Source: Ruminococcus sp. UBA3800 (GTDB taxonomy: Bacteria > Bacillota > Clostridia > Oscillospirales > Ruminococcaceae). Taken from it: DNA of 15,736 nt. The position numbers were made by a program, and so were the translations under genes. The stretch's first letter is position 1, and every line of letters begins with the position of its first letter. The notes under the pieces are model-generated. The model saw nothing but the letters and a program-made list of their open reading frames with translations, was not told the origin of the DNA and made no database searches. Location of the stretch: assembly GCA_002368715.1 (NCBI GenBank), contig DFEO01000169.1, positions 1 through 15,736 of the forward strand, read 5' to 3'. Shown in pieces: positions 1 through 6,503 of this stretch.

Positions 1-412
1 CAATGCCGTCCACTTCGCTCTGGACTTCACTCATCACCTTCATCGACTCGATTATGTAGATAGTGTCGCCCTTGTGTATAGCGTCGCCGACACTTACAAA
101 GGGCTTTGAGTCGGGTGAGGGCGCAGCATAGAAGGTGCCTACGATAGGAGCCTTTACCTCCTTGCCGCTGTTTGCGGCAGGCGCAGCCGCTGCTGCCTGA
201 ACAGGCATAGCCGCAGGTGCTGCCATAGGAGCAGCCATCGGAGCCATGGGCGGCATGGGGGGCATGGGAGCAGGAACGCTCTTCTTGCCCTTTATTGTGA
301 GCTTGACGCCGTCGCCGCCCTCAAGGCTTATCTCCGAGAGCTCCTTATCATTGACGATATCAGCAAGCTTTTCGATGTTTTCAAATGTAAAATCAAAACC
401 TAACTTAGACAT
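1..412 (-). CDS. accB: Biotin carboxyl carrier protein of acetyl-CoA carboxylase (AccB), 3' end cut by window
   Basis: This is the carrier subunit of acetyl-CoA carboxylase. Its biotinyl-lysine shuttles CO2 from biotin carboxylase to the carboxyltransferase, making malonyl-CoA for fatty-acid synthesis in the cytoplasm. The 137 visible residues comprise an N-terminal domain (about 1-45), a flexible Met/Ala/Pro linker (about 46-80) rich in PPM, APM and AAP steps, and the start of a biotinyl domain with the motif ESMKVM. Lys125 is the expected biotinylation site. The motif differs slightly from the usual EAMKxM. The ATG has a good AAGGAG site 6 bases upstream. The gene starts 21 bases after the fabF stop, so it is the last visible gene of the fab operon. 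The last roughly 20-30 residues lie beyond base 1, and fabZ, accC, accD and accA would be expected further left, though they cannot be seen. Confidence 0.95.
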   Translation of the reverse strand, partial: MSKLGFDFTFENIEKLADIVNDKELSEISLEGGDGVKLTIKGKKSVPAPMPPMPPMAPMAAPMAAPAAMPVQAAAAAPAANSGKEVKAPIVGTFYAAPSPDSKPFVSVGDAIHKGDTIYIIESMKVMSEVQSEVDGI

Positions 413-433
413 AGCTTTCTCCTTTTATCCCGT

Positions 434-1669
434 TCAGTCGCATTTTTTGATGCAGACAGTTGCGTTGTGACCGCCAAAACCAAGCGAGTTTGAAAGTGCT
501 GCCTTAACGGTGATCTCACGGTTGCCGTCCACCGCATAGTCAAGGTCGCATTCGGGGTCGGGGGTATGATAGTTTATAGTCTTGTGAACAAAGTCCTCTT
601 TTACGGAAAGGGCAGTAACGATAGCCTCGACAGCGCCGGCAGCACCCAGCAGATGACCTATCATCGACTTTGTGGAGTTGACTACTGTCTTTCTTGCGGC
701 CTCCTCGCCGAGGGCGAGCTTTATAGCGGTCGTTTCATACTTGTCATTAAGACCTGTTGAGGTACCGTGAGCGTTTATATAGCTTATATCCTCAGCCTTG
801 AGACCTGCTTCTTCATAAGCATACTTCATAGCGTGAGCAGCAGCCTCGCCTGTGGGAGAGGGACTTGTCATGTGGTAAGCATCGCCTGTTGCGCCGTAGC
901 CTGCGATCTCTGCTATGATGTTGGCACCTCTTGCCTTTGCGTGCTCATATTCCTCGAGACACAGCACACCTGCGCCCTCGCCGAGAACAAAGCCCTGACG
1001 CTCAAGGTCGAACGGTGTTGACGCCTTGTCGAGATCCTCGGCACGGGAAAGCGCCTTCATATTGCAAAAGCCGCTGAGCGCAAAACGGGAGATACAAGCC
1101 TCTGCTCCGCCGCAGAGAGCAACATCGAGATATCCGTCCTTTATCTTTCTGAAAGCCTCGCCGATTGCGTGTGTTGCCGACGAGCAGGCTGTTGTGGTGC
1201 AGAAGTTATCGCCCTTGAAGCCTGTCTGCATAGCGACTGTTCCGGCAGCCATATTACCTATCATCATAGGGATGAAGAAAACGGACACCTTGTCCTTTTT
1301 TTCAGCAAACTTATTCACTTCGGTCTCGGTCAGATTAAGACCTCCTATGCCCACACCGATGATAACGCCTTTCCTGAAAGCGTCAACATCAGCAAAGTCC
1401 GTCCCGGCCTGAGCCATTGCCTGCTTTGCCGAGCAGACCGCAAACTGAGTGAAGCGGTCCATTCTCTTTGCTTCCTTCTTGTCTATCCATTCGCTGCTGT
1501 CAAAGTCCTTTACAGCGCCTACTATCTTGACAGGGAAGTCCGAGGCATCGAACTGGTCTATAAAAGAAAGACCGTTCTTGTTTGCCTTGATATTCTCCCA
1601 GAATTCATTCACATTCTTTCCCAGCGGGTTTACGGTACCCATACCGGTGATAACAACTCTTCTGCTCAT
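434..1669 (-). CDS. fabF: Beta-ketoacyl-ACP synthase II (FabF)
   Basis: This elongating condensing enzyme joins malonyl-ACP to a growing acyl-ACP with loss of CO2. At 411 residues it has the full family length. The thiolase-fold catalytic set is present: Cys162 in TTACSSATHA, His301 in NAHGTSTGLND, Lys334, and His339 in GHLLGAAGA. The glycine-rich end SLGFGGHNA is also intact. The ATG follows an AAGGAG site at the normal distance. The gene lies between fabG and accB, separated from fabG by 70 bases that contain a hairpin, and is transcribed with them from the promoter region upstream of fabH. Cys162 with two histidines distinguishes it from FabH-type (Cys-His-Asn) enzymes. A FabB role cannot be excluded from sequence, but FabF is the normal single enzyme in this operon type. 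Confidence 0.97.
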   Translation of the reverse strand: MSRRVVITGMGTVNPLGKNVNEFWENIKANKNGLSFIDQFDASDFPVKIVGAVKDFDSSEWIDKKEAKRMDRFTQFAVCSAKQAMAQAGTDFADVDAFRKGVIIGVGIGGLNLTETEVNKFAEKKDKVSVFFIPMMIGNMAAGTVAMQTGFKGDNFCTTTACSSATHAIGEAFRKIKDGYLDVALCGGAEACISRFALSGFCNMKALSRAEDLDKASTPFDLERQGFVLGEGAGVLCLEEYEHAKARGANIIAEIAGYGATGDAYHMTSPSPTGEAAAHAMKYAYEEAGLKAEDISYINAHGTSTGLNDKYETTAIKLALGEEAARKTVVNSTKSMIGHLLGAAGAVEAIVTALSVKEDFVHKTINYHTPDPECDLDYAVDGNREITVKAALSNSLGFGGHNATVCIKKCD

Positions 1670-1696
1670 TGTTTTTCTCCTTATACTCAGAGTGAT

Positions 1697-1724
1697 AGCA
1701 GATACCTGTTTTAGGGCATCTGCT
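1697..1724 (-). other. Hairpin in the fabG-fabF intergenic spacer
   Basis: The spacer transcript can fold AGCAGAT against ATCTGCT (7 perfect pairs), extended by a G-U and two G-C pairs, with an 8-base loop. No T-run follows on the minus strand, so it does not look like an intrinsic terminator. It lies just upstream of the fabF ribosome site. It could be an mRNA processing or stability element, or a weak attenuator that sets fabF/accB levels. The role is inference. Confidence 0.5.
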
Positions 1725-1739
1725 GTTTTGCGGCTTATA

Positions 1740-2474
1740 TCACATCATTATACCGCCGCTTATCTCGATGACCTGACCGGTAACATAGCCTGCGTCCTTT
1801 GAAGCGAGGAAAGATACCACGCCTGCGATATCATCCACATCACCGAAACGCTTCATCGCTATCTGACCCAGCATCATATTCTTCTGCTCCTCAGTCAGCT
1901 TATCGGTCATGGGCGTCTTTATAAAGCCGGGTGCCACAGCGTTGCAGGTAACACCTCTGGAGCCGAGCTCCTTTGCAACCGTCTTTGTCATACCGATGAT
2001 AGCTGCCTTTGTTGCGCTGTAATTCATCTGGCCTGCGTTGCCGTAAACACCTGCTACGGAAGCAAGATTGATTATCCTGCCTGAGCGCTGACGCATCATT
2101 ATGTTGCCAACAAACTTAGACATATTGAAAACGCTCTTCTGGTTGACAGCGACCACCATATCATACTGCTCCTCGCTCATTCTGGCAAGCAGACCGTCTC
2201 TCGTGATGCCTGCGTTGTTCACAAGCACATCTATCGAGCCGAAGCGTTCCTTTATGGCTTTAACTGTCTTTTCGCTATCGGCAAAGCTTGAAACGTCACA
2301 GATGAATTTCTCACACTCGACGCCCTCAGCTTTGATCTTTTCCATAATGTCGTTGTCCTCAAACATAGCCTCGCTGATATCGTTGAGAGCGATGTTGAAG
2401 CCGTCCTTTGCAAGTCTGAGTGCGATAGCCGCACCGATACCTCTTGCCGAACCTGTTATAAATGCTGTTGCCAT
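1740..2474 (-). CDS. fabG: 3-oxoacyl-ACP reductase (FabG)
   Basis: This NADPH-dependent short-chain dehydrogenase reduces 3-ketoacyl-ACP to 3-hydroxyacyl-ACP, the first reduction of each elongation round. The 244-residue protein carries the cofactor motif TGSARGIG (7-14), NNAG (86-89), Asn111, Ser139, Tyr152 and Lys156, so the catalytic tetrad is complete. The C-terminal VTGQVIEISGG is typical of FabG. I placed the start at the ATG at 2474 because GGAGG sits 8 bases upstream and the protein begins directly with the Rossmann strand. The frame stays open further upstream, but that part overlaps fabK and does not resemble any FabG. The N-terminus is a few residues shorter than most FabGs. The gene starts 17 bases after the fabK stop, inside the fab operon. 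Confidence 0.97.
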   Translation of the reverse strand: MATAFITGSARGIGAAIALRLAKDGFNIALNDISEAMFEDNDIMEKIKAEGVECEKFICDVSSFADSEKTVKAIKERFGSIDVLVNNAGITRDGLLARMSEEQYDMVVAVNQKSVFNMSKFVGNIMMRQRSGRIINLASVAGVYGNAGQMNYSATKAAIIGMTKTVAKELGSRGVTCNAVAPGFIKTPMTDKLTEEQKNMMLGQIAMKRFGDVDDIAGVVSFLASKDAGYVTGQVIEISGGIMM

Positions 2475-2491
2475 TGTGTTTTCCTCCGTTA

Positions 2492-3430
2492 TCACTTGCC
2501 CAGCAGCTCTTCTGCCTTGGCAAACATTTCTTCTATTATCTCCTTTGCGGGCTTGACATCCTCTATCATTCCTGCGATAGCGCCGCAAAGGAAGGAGCCC
2601 TCTTCAAGGTTGCCGTCCTGAACAGCTTTTCTAAGCGAACCCAGTGTCAGCTCCTCGAACTCGTCGGGAGTAATGCTTCCGTTCATCTCGCCGCTTGCCA
2701 GCTTCTTCGAGAACTTAGTCTTTACATTTCGGCAGGGGTGACCTGTCGAGCGGCCTGTCACTACGCTGTCGGTATCCTTTGCCTTAACAACCAGCTCCTT
2801 GTAGGTCGGGTGTATCTGACACTCCTCGCAGGCCAAAAACCTTGTTCCCACCTGAACGCCCTCGGCGCCCAGCATAAGGGAAGCGGCGATGCCTCTTCCG
2901 TCTGCTATTCCGCCTGCTGCGATAACAGGTATCTCAACAGTGTCCGCCACCTGGGGAACGAGACACATGGTAGTGTTCTCGCCTATATGTCCGCCTGACT
3001 CTGTGCCCTCTGCAACAACGGCATCAGCGCCGGCTCTTTCCATTCTCTTAGCAAGACCAACTGACGGAATAACGGGAATAACCTTGATGCCTGCTTCTTT
3101 CCAGGCAGCCATATACTTTCCGGGGTTGCCTGCACCTGTTGTAACAACAGGAACGCCCTCGTCGATGACCAGCTGTGCCAGCTCCTCGGCATTCGGGCTC
3201 ATGAGCATAATATTCACACCAAAGGGCTTGCCGTCAACAGCCGCCTTAGTGAGCCTTATCTGCTCTCTGAGGTAGTCGATCGGTGCCGAGCCGCCTGCTA
3301 TAAGCCCAAGGCCGCCTGCATTGGTAACGGCGCTTGCAAGTGTGTGCTCGGCTATCCAGGCCATACCGCCCTGGATAATGGGATACTTTATCCCCAGAAG
3401 CTCAGTTATCCTCGTCTTTGTAGTTGTCAT
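2492..3430 (-). CDS. fabK: Enoyl-ACP reductase II, FMN-dependent (FabK)
   Basis: This flavoprotein performs the last reduction of the fatty-acid cycle, converting trans-2-enoyl-ACP to acyl-ACP with NAD(P)H. It has 312 residues and a TIM-barrel fold of the 2-nitropropane dioxygenase superfamily. Visible marks are PIIQGGMAWIA near the N-terminus, the FMN/active-site segment AEGTESGGHIGE with His148, and the phosphate-binding AAGGIADGRG (171-180) followed by GVQVGTRF. The operon context (fab genes on both sides) supports FabK over a nitronate monooxygenase. No FabI or FabL is seen, and FabK enzymes are known to be insensitive to triclosan. The ATG has AAAGGAG 9 bases upstream. That site and the first 29 bases lie inside the end of the upstream gene, which suggests translational coupling. 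Confidence 0.95.
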   Translation of the reverse strand: MTTTKTRITELLGIKYPIIQGGMAWIAEHTLASAVTNAGGLGLIAGGSAPIDYLREQIRLTKAAVDGKPFGVNIMLMSPNAEELAQLVIDEGVPVVTTGAGNPGKYMAAWKEAGIKVIPVIPSVGLAKRMERAGADAVVAEGTESGGHIGENTTMCLVPQVADTVEIPVIAAGGIADGRGIAASLMLGAEGVQVGTRFLACEECQIHPTYKELVVKAKDTDSVVTGRSTGHPCRNVKTKFSKKLASGEMNGSITPDEFEELTLGSLRKAVQDGNLEEGSFLCGAIAGMIEDVKPAKEIIEEMFAKAEELLGK

Positions 3431-4106
3431 TTCTAAGTACTCCTTTAAAATAGTTTTCTATCGAATAGTCATCAGGGCTCAGGAAGTGAGTGCCGTTTTC
3501 TCTCAGCGAGTACATTTCCTTAGTGATGACATCACAGCATTCCTTGATAAACTCATCAATGAGCTCTTCGGTGAAATGAACGAGCTCGCCCTCGGGTCTT
3601 TCCTCAAGGTCGTTTTTCATCTCCGCCAGATACTCATCCACCGTGAAAGGAAAGCGCTTGAATATGTCTTCGCTCTCCAGTCCCTCCGCAACAGCAGGCA
3701 CCTTTATCCCATAGCGTTCTCTCAGCAGGGGATTGAGCAGGTGATAGTCACGGTAGAGCTCATCCAGAAGCTCTCTCTGACCTCTCCTCATAAGCAGCCC
3801 CACACGGTAATAAAGGTACTTTCTGAAAATGTTATCCTCTATCAGGTGGACATAATAGCCAAGATAAAGATCATCCGTCAGTCTGTCCTTATATTCATCG
3901 TAAAAGCGGTAAAAATCATAGGTCTTACGTCCGCTTGGAAGAAGAGTATAGAAGTGGCTCTGCTTTTTGAGCGGCAGCCGCACCTCATATTCACCAAGGA
4001 TCATATCGGGCAGGATGTGTCCGAAATAAAAGCGTTCCTTGTCCTTCACACCTATCCTGTCGGCAAGCTCTGCTGCTATGGCAAGATGAATAACACGGGA
4101 AGCCAT
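3402..4106 (-). CDS. Putative zinc-dependent phospholipase C-like metal hydrolase
   Basis: The 234-residue protein is of unproven function. Candidate metal ligands appear in the order His7 (RVIHLAIA), Asp34 in GHILPD, His51 in QSHF, and His87 with Asp91 in GYYVHLIED. This His...Asp...His...HxxxD layout recalls the zinc-dependent phospholipase C / S1-P1 nuclease-like fold. No signal peptide or membrane segment is seen, so it should be cytoplasmic. The C-terminal half is acidic and helical, with two adjacent cysteines (ECCDVI). I chose the ATG one base after the fabH stop, because family members start with a short lead to the first histidine. A TTG 12 bases upstream would also read. Neither has a clear ribosome site, so coupling to fabH translation is likely. 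The gene overlaps fabK by 29 bases and occupies the slot where acpP usually sits. The substrate is unknown. A link to lipids is inferred only from location. Confidence 0.65.
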   Translation of the reverse strand: MASRVIHLAIAAELADRIGVKDKERFYFGHILPDMILGEYEVRLPLKKQSHFYTLLPSGRKTYDFYRFYDEYKDRLTDDLYLGYYVHLIEDNIFRKYLYYRVGLLMRRGQRELLDELYRDYHLLNPLLRERYGIKVPAVAEGLESEDIFKRFPFTVDEYLAEMKNDLEERPEGELVHFTEELIDEFIKECCDVITKEMYSLRENGTHFLSPDDYSIENYFKGVLRNDNYKDEDN

Positions 4107-4107
4107 A

Positions 4108-5115
4108 TCAGTATTCAAATATCACAGCCGCATATGTAAGACCGCCGCCGAATCCCACAAAGCATACCTTGTCGCCTCTTTTTATCCTGCCTTCCTTCAC
4201 AGCGTCGCAGAAGGCTATCGGGATAGAAGCCGATGATGTGTTTCCGTAGCGGTCGATATAAACGACCATCTTGTCCATAGACACACCGAGGTTTTTAGCC
4301 GCTGTTTCGATTATCCTCACATTGGCCTGATGAGGAACGATAGCGCTTAGCTCCTCGGGCTTTATACCTGCCTTGTCGCAGGCGTTCAAAACAGCAAATG
4401 CCAGCGTCTTTGTTGCAAACTTATATACCTCTTTGCCGTCCTGATAAAGATAATGCTCACGTGTAGCAGGCATACCCATATCAGGGTCCTCGTCATTTGT
4501 CCTGAACACGTTCTCGGACTTCAGTGCTCTTGCAGCAAGAAAGCCCGCACCTGTGCCGTCGGCACCGAGGAAGGAAGCATAAAGCGATTGCTTCTTTCTT
4601 TTCAGAACAAAGGCAGCCGAGCCGTCACCGAAGAGGATGCAGCTTGCTCTGTCCTGATAGTCGGTAAACTTTGAAAGCTCCTCCGAAGCTACCAGCAGCA
4701 CGGTGTCAACACCGTCCTCTGAAAGCAGGTATCTCCTCGCCATATCAAGCCCGTAGTCAAACCCTGTGCAGGCACAGTTTATGTCCATAGCCATAGAGCC
4801 GACAGCGCCTATCTCTCTCTGGATAAGGCAGGCTGTGGAAGGTGTATAATAATCGGGAGTGCAGGTCGTAACGATGATGAGGTCGATGTCGGATGCCTTT
4901 ATCCCTGCATCCTCGATCGCCGCCTTTGAAGCCTGAGCTCCCAGATAGTATGTAGGCTCGCCGTTTGTGATATGGCGTGTCTTTATACCTGTTCTCTGGG
5001 TTATCCACTCGTCCGAAGTATCAACGATCTTGGTGAAATCCTCGTTGCTGACCACCATTTCAGGCAGATATCTGCCTGTTCCCAGTATCTCGATGCCTGT
5101 TGTTTTAACTGCCAA
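4108..5115 (-). CDS. fabH: Beta-ketoacyl-ACP synthase III (FabH)
   Basis: FabH starts fatty-acid synthesis by condensing an acyl-CoA primer with malonyl-ACP. The catalytic triad is visible: Cys116 in INCACTGF, His262 in VPHQANVRI, and Asn292 in RYGNTSSAS, numbered from the TTG start. The C-terminal FVGFGGGLTYAA is typical. I prefer the TTG at 5115 (335 residues) because a GGAGG site lies 8 bases before it. The in-frame ATG at 5130 overlaps that same GGAGG and has no ribosome site of its own, and it would only add MEERK. The protein then begins directly before the conserved ILGTGRYLPE. This is the first gene of the minus-strand fab operon, with a promoter about 35 bases upstream. Primer preference (branched or straight) cannot be read from sequence. 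Confidence 0.96.
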   Translation of the reverse strand: MAVKTTGIEILGTGRYLPEMVVSNEDFTKIVDTSDEWITQRTGIKTRHITNGEPTYYLGAQASKAAIEDAGIKASDIDLIIVTTCTPDYYTPSTACLIQREIGAVGSMAMDINCACTGFDYGLDMARRYLLSEDGVDTVLLVASEELSKFTDYQDRASCILFGDGSAAFVLKRKKQSLYASFLGADGTGAGFLAARALKSENVFRTNDEDPDMGMPATREHYLYQDGKEVYKFATKTLAFAVLNACDKAGIKPEELSAIVPHQANVRIIETAAKNLGVSMDKMVVYIDRYGNTSSASIPIAFCDAVKEGRIKRGDKVCFVGFGGGLTYAAVIFEY

Positions 5116-5135
5116 TTTTCTTTCCTCCATTTATA

Positions 5136-5164
5136 CTTAAAAACTGATATTATACGTTTTTAAG
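5136..5164. promoter_or_regulatory. Inverted repeat over the fabH -10, candidate operator
   Basis: CTTAAAAAC (5136-5144) and GTTTTTAAG (5156-5164) form a perfect 9-bp inverted repeat with an 11-base spacer. The arm centres are 20 bp apart, about two helical turns. The spacer contains the fabH -10 box, so a dimeric repressor bound here would block that promoter. It does not resemble the FapR or FabT operator sequences as I remember them. The regulator is not encoded in the window. Confidence 0.55.
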
Positions 5165-5178
5165 CGCATTACTTTACA
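5149..5178 (-). promoter_or_regulatory. Proximal promoter of the fabH operon
   Basis: On the minus strand TATAAT (5154-5149) is preceded, after 18 bases, by a weak -35 TGTAAA (5178-5173). Transcription would start near 5142, about 27 bases before the TTG start of fabH and just ahead of its GGAGG site. The -35 lies exactly on the -35 of the plus-strand promoter. Confidence 0.6.
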
Positions 5179-5201
5179 TTTCGGATGTTTTGTGCTATAA
5201 T
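5173..5201 (+). promoter_or_regulatory. Strong plus-strand promoter reading toward fabD
   Basis: TTTACA (5173-5178), a 17-base spacer, and TATAAT (5196-5201) make a near-consensus sigma-A promoter. Transcription would start near 5208, giving fabD a leader of about 316 bases unless another start closer to the gene is used. No terminator is seen between this promoter and fabD. Confidence 0.6.
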
Positions 5202-5202
5202 G

Positions 5203-5244
5203 TGTGGGTGAAAGGTAGAACTTTCCTTAATTCAAAGACCCACA
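5203..5244. repeat. Inverted repeat, possible 5'-end hairpin of a longer fabH transcript
   Basis: TGTGGGT (5203-5209) pairs with ACCCACA (5238-5244). Inside it, GAAAG (5210-5214) pairs with CTTTC (5221-5225). On the minus strand the structure would begin almost exactly at the start of a transcript from the distal promoter at 5251-5279. It could act as an RNA stabiliser or sensor, or as a DNA-level operator overlapping the plus-strand start site. The function is inferred. Confidence 0.4.
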
Positions 5245-5250
5245 AATATA

Positions 5251-5279
5251 ATTATACCGCTTTTGCATTTTCTAATCAA
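5251..5279 (-). promoter_or_regulatory. Possible distal promoter of the fabH operon
   Basis: The minus strand reads TTGATT (5279-5274), 17 bases, TATAAT (5256-5251). The -10 is perfect and the -35 matches at four of six bases. The region is so AT-rich that such matches can arise by chance. Confidence 0.35.
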
Positions 5280-5471
5280 TAACAAATTATTAACAACGCA
5301 AGGTTTATTTAAACTTTCAGGGAATTTTTCACAAATCCAAAGCCGATATTTAATGATTTGTTACAATAGTTTAAAAATATTTGCAATGGTTAATTTTAAA
5401 AACAAAATGCTTAAAATGCCGGCTTTTTACAGGCTGCATACAGTGCATACATCAAAAACAAGCCGCCGCAG

Positions 5472-5483
5472 GTTTAATTAAAC
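5472..5483. promoter_or_regulatory. 12-bp palindrome upstream of fabD
   Basis: GTTTAATTAAAC is a perfect palindrome ending 40 bases before the fabD start. A weak promoter can be drawn over it (TTTAAT at 5473, 17 bases, TAATAT at 5496), which would start transcription right at the ribosome site. An operator role is possible but unproven. Confidence 0.3.
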
Positions 5484-5523
5484 TGTGCATGGCTGTAATA
5501 TTATACATCAAGGAGAATGAGAA

Positions 5524-6468
5524 ATGAGTAAAAAAATGTTTTTGTTTTCGGGACAGGGCTCACAGTATGTGGGGATGGCAAAGGAGCTTTGCGAGCGTTA
5601 TGCTGCTGCCGATGCTGTTTTCACGCTGGCAGGTGATATCCTGGGGACAGATATAAGGAGCATAGCCTTTGAAGGCAGCGCCGAGGAGCTGGGCAGGACG
5701 GTCAATTCACAGCCCGCTATAATGGCCTGCTCGCTGGCAGCTTTTGAAGCTGCAAAGGCAGAGGGGATAGACTTTGACGGTGTTGCGGGACATTCTCTCG
5801 GCGAGTATGCTGCAATGGCAGCAAGCGGTATGCTTTCTTATGAGGACGCATTCAGGCTCATAAAGATAAGAGCCGGCGCTATGAACACCTGTGCCGAGAG
5901 CAGCGAGGGAGCGATGTATGCGATCATAGGCCCCGAGCCTTCGGAGATCGAGGCAGCCTGCGAAAAGACCGAGGGCTATGTTACGGCGGTTAATTATAAC
6001 TCGCCTGTGCAGACGGTCATCGCAGGAGAGAGCGAAGCGGCTTTGGCAGCAGCTGAGCTTATAAAGGCAACGAGCACCGCTAAGAGAGTCAAGGCTGTAA
6101 AGCTTGGTGTGGCTTCGGCTTTCCACAGCGAGATGATGAGACCTGCCGCTGAGGAGTTTGCGCAAAAGGCAGCCGGCTTTAGGTTCAATAAGCCGTCCTG
6201 TGCTTTTTATTCCAATATGACAGGAAAAGAACTTGATTTTGAAAACACAGATATGATCGCACAGCTTGCGGCACATATCGTTTCACCTGTCAGGTTCACA
6301 AGCGAGCTTTATGCTGCACAGCAGGCAGGCTTTGACACCTTTATCGAGCTTGGACCGAACAAGGTGCTGACAGGACTTGTCAAAAAGACCCTTGCGGATG
6401 CAAAGGCATATAACATCGAAAACAACGCAACGCTCGATGCAGCACTTGAGGCGCTGAAAGCGGAGTAG
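5524..6468 (+). CDS. fabD: Malonyl-CoA:ACP transacylase (FabD)
   Basis: FabD moves malonyl groups from CoA to acyl carrier protein, feeding both FabH and FabF. The 314-residue protein shows the N-terminal [11 protein letters not shown] (8-18), nucleophile Ser91 in GHSLGEYAA, Arg116 that binds the malonyl carboxylate, and His201 in SAFHSEMM. The C-terminal region [11 protein letters not shown] is conserved. The position matching E. coli Gln250 is His251 (AHIVSPVRF), a deviation worth noting. The ATG has AAGGAG 8 bases upstream. Unlike the common arrangement inside the fab operon, it is divergent from fabH and leads a plus-strand cluster with a dCMP deaminase and two shikimate genes. Confidence 0.97.
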   Translation: MSKKMFLFSGQGSQYVGMAKELCERYAAADAVFTLAGDILGTDIRSIAFEGSAEELGRTVNSQPAIMACSLAAFEAAKAEGIDFDGVAGHSLGEYAAMAASGMLSYEDAFRLIKIRAGAMNTCAESSEGAMYAIIGPEPSEIEAACEKTEGYVTAVNYNSPVQTVIAGESEAALAAAELIKATSTAKRVKAVKLGVASAFHSEMMRPAAEEFAQKAAGFRFNKPSCAFYSNMTGKELDFENTDMIAQLAAHIVSPVRFTSELYAAQQAGFDTFIELGPNKVLTGLVKKTLADAKAYNIENNATLDAALEALKAE

Positions 6469-6503
6469 ACCCGGAACTGACACCAAAACGGAGGTGCATT
6501 GAT

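Larger units (their letters stand above)
5116..5523. other. AT-rich divergent control region between fabH and fabD
   Basis: This 408-base gap has no convincing gene. It is markedly richer in A and T than the flanking genes. It contains at least one good promoter in each direction, a second candidate minus promoter, a perfect 9-bp inverted repeat over the fabH -10, a 7-bp inverted repeat at 5203-5244, a short direct repeat GCATACA (5436-5442 and 5445-5451), and the palindrome GTTTAATTAAAC close to fabD. A related imperfect palindrome, GTTTATTTAAAC, lies at 5303-5314. No terminator or known riboswitch was recognised. Confidence 0.7.

Noticed and set aside
1169..1802. Overlapping plus-strand frames opposite fabF and its flank
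   Set aside because: fabF on the minus strand is complete with all active-site residues. The plus-strand products lack recognisable motifs.
2475..2588. N-terminal extension of fabG
   Set aside because: The frame stays open upstream, but it lies mostly inside fabK, has an Arg-rich composition unlike FabG, and the ATG at 2474 has a clear GGAGG site.
5247..5252. Additional plus-strand TATAAT
   Set aside because: No acceptable -35 is found 16-18 bases upstream. In such AT-rich DNA an isolated TATAAT is expected by chance.
5263..5481. 72-codon open frame in the fabH-fabD gap
   Set aside because: It starts at a non-ATG codon without a ribosome site, has random composition, and lies in AT-rich regulatory DNA.
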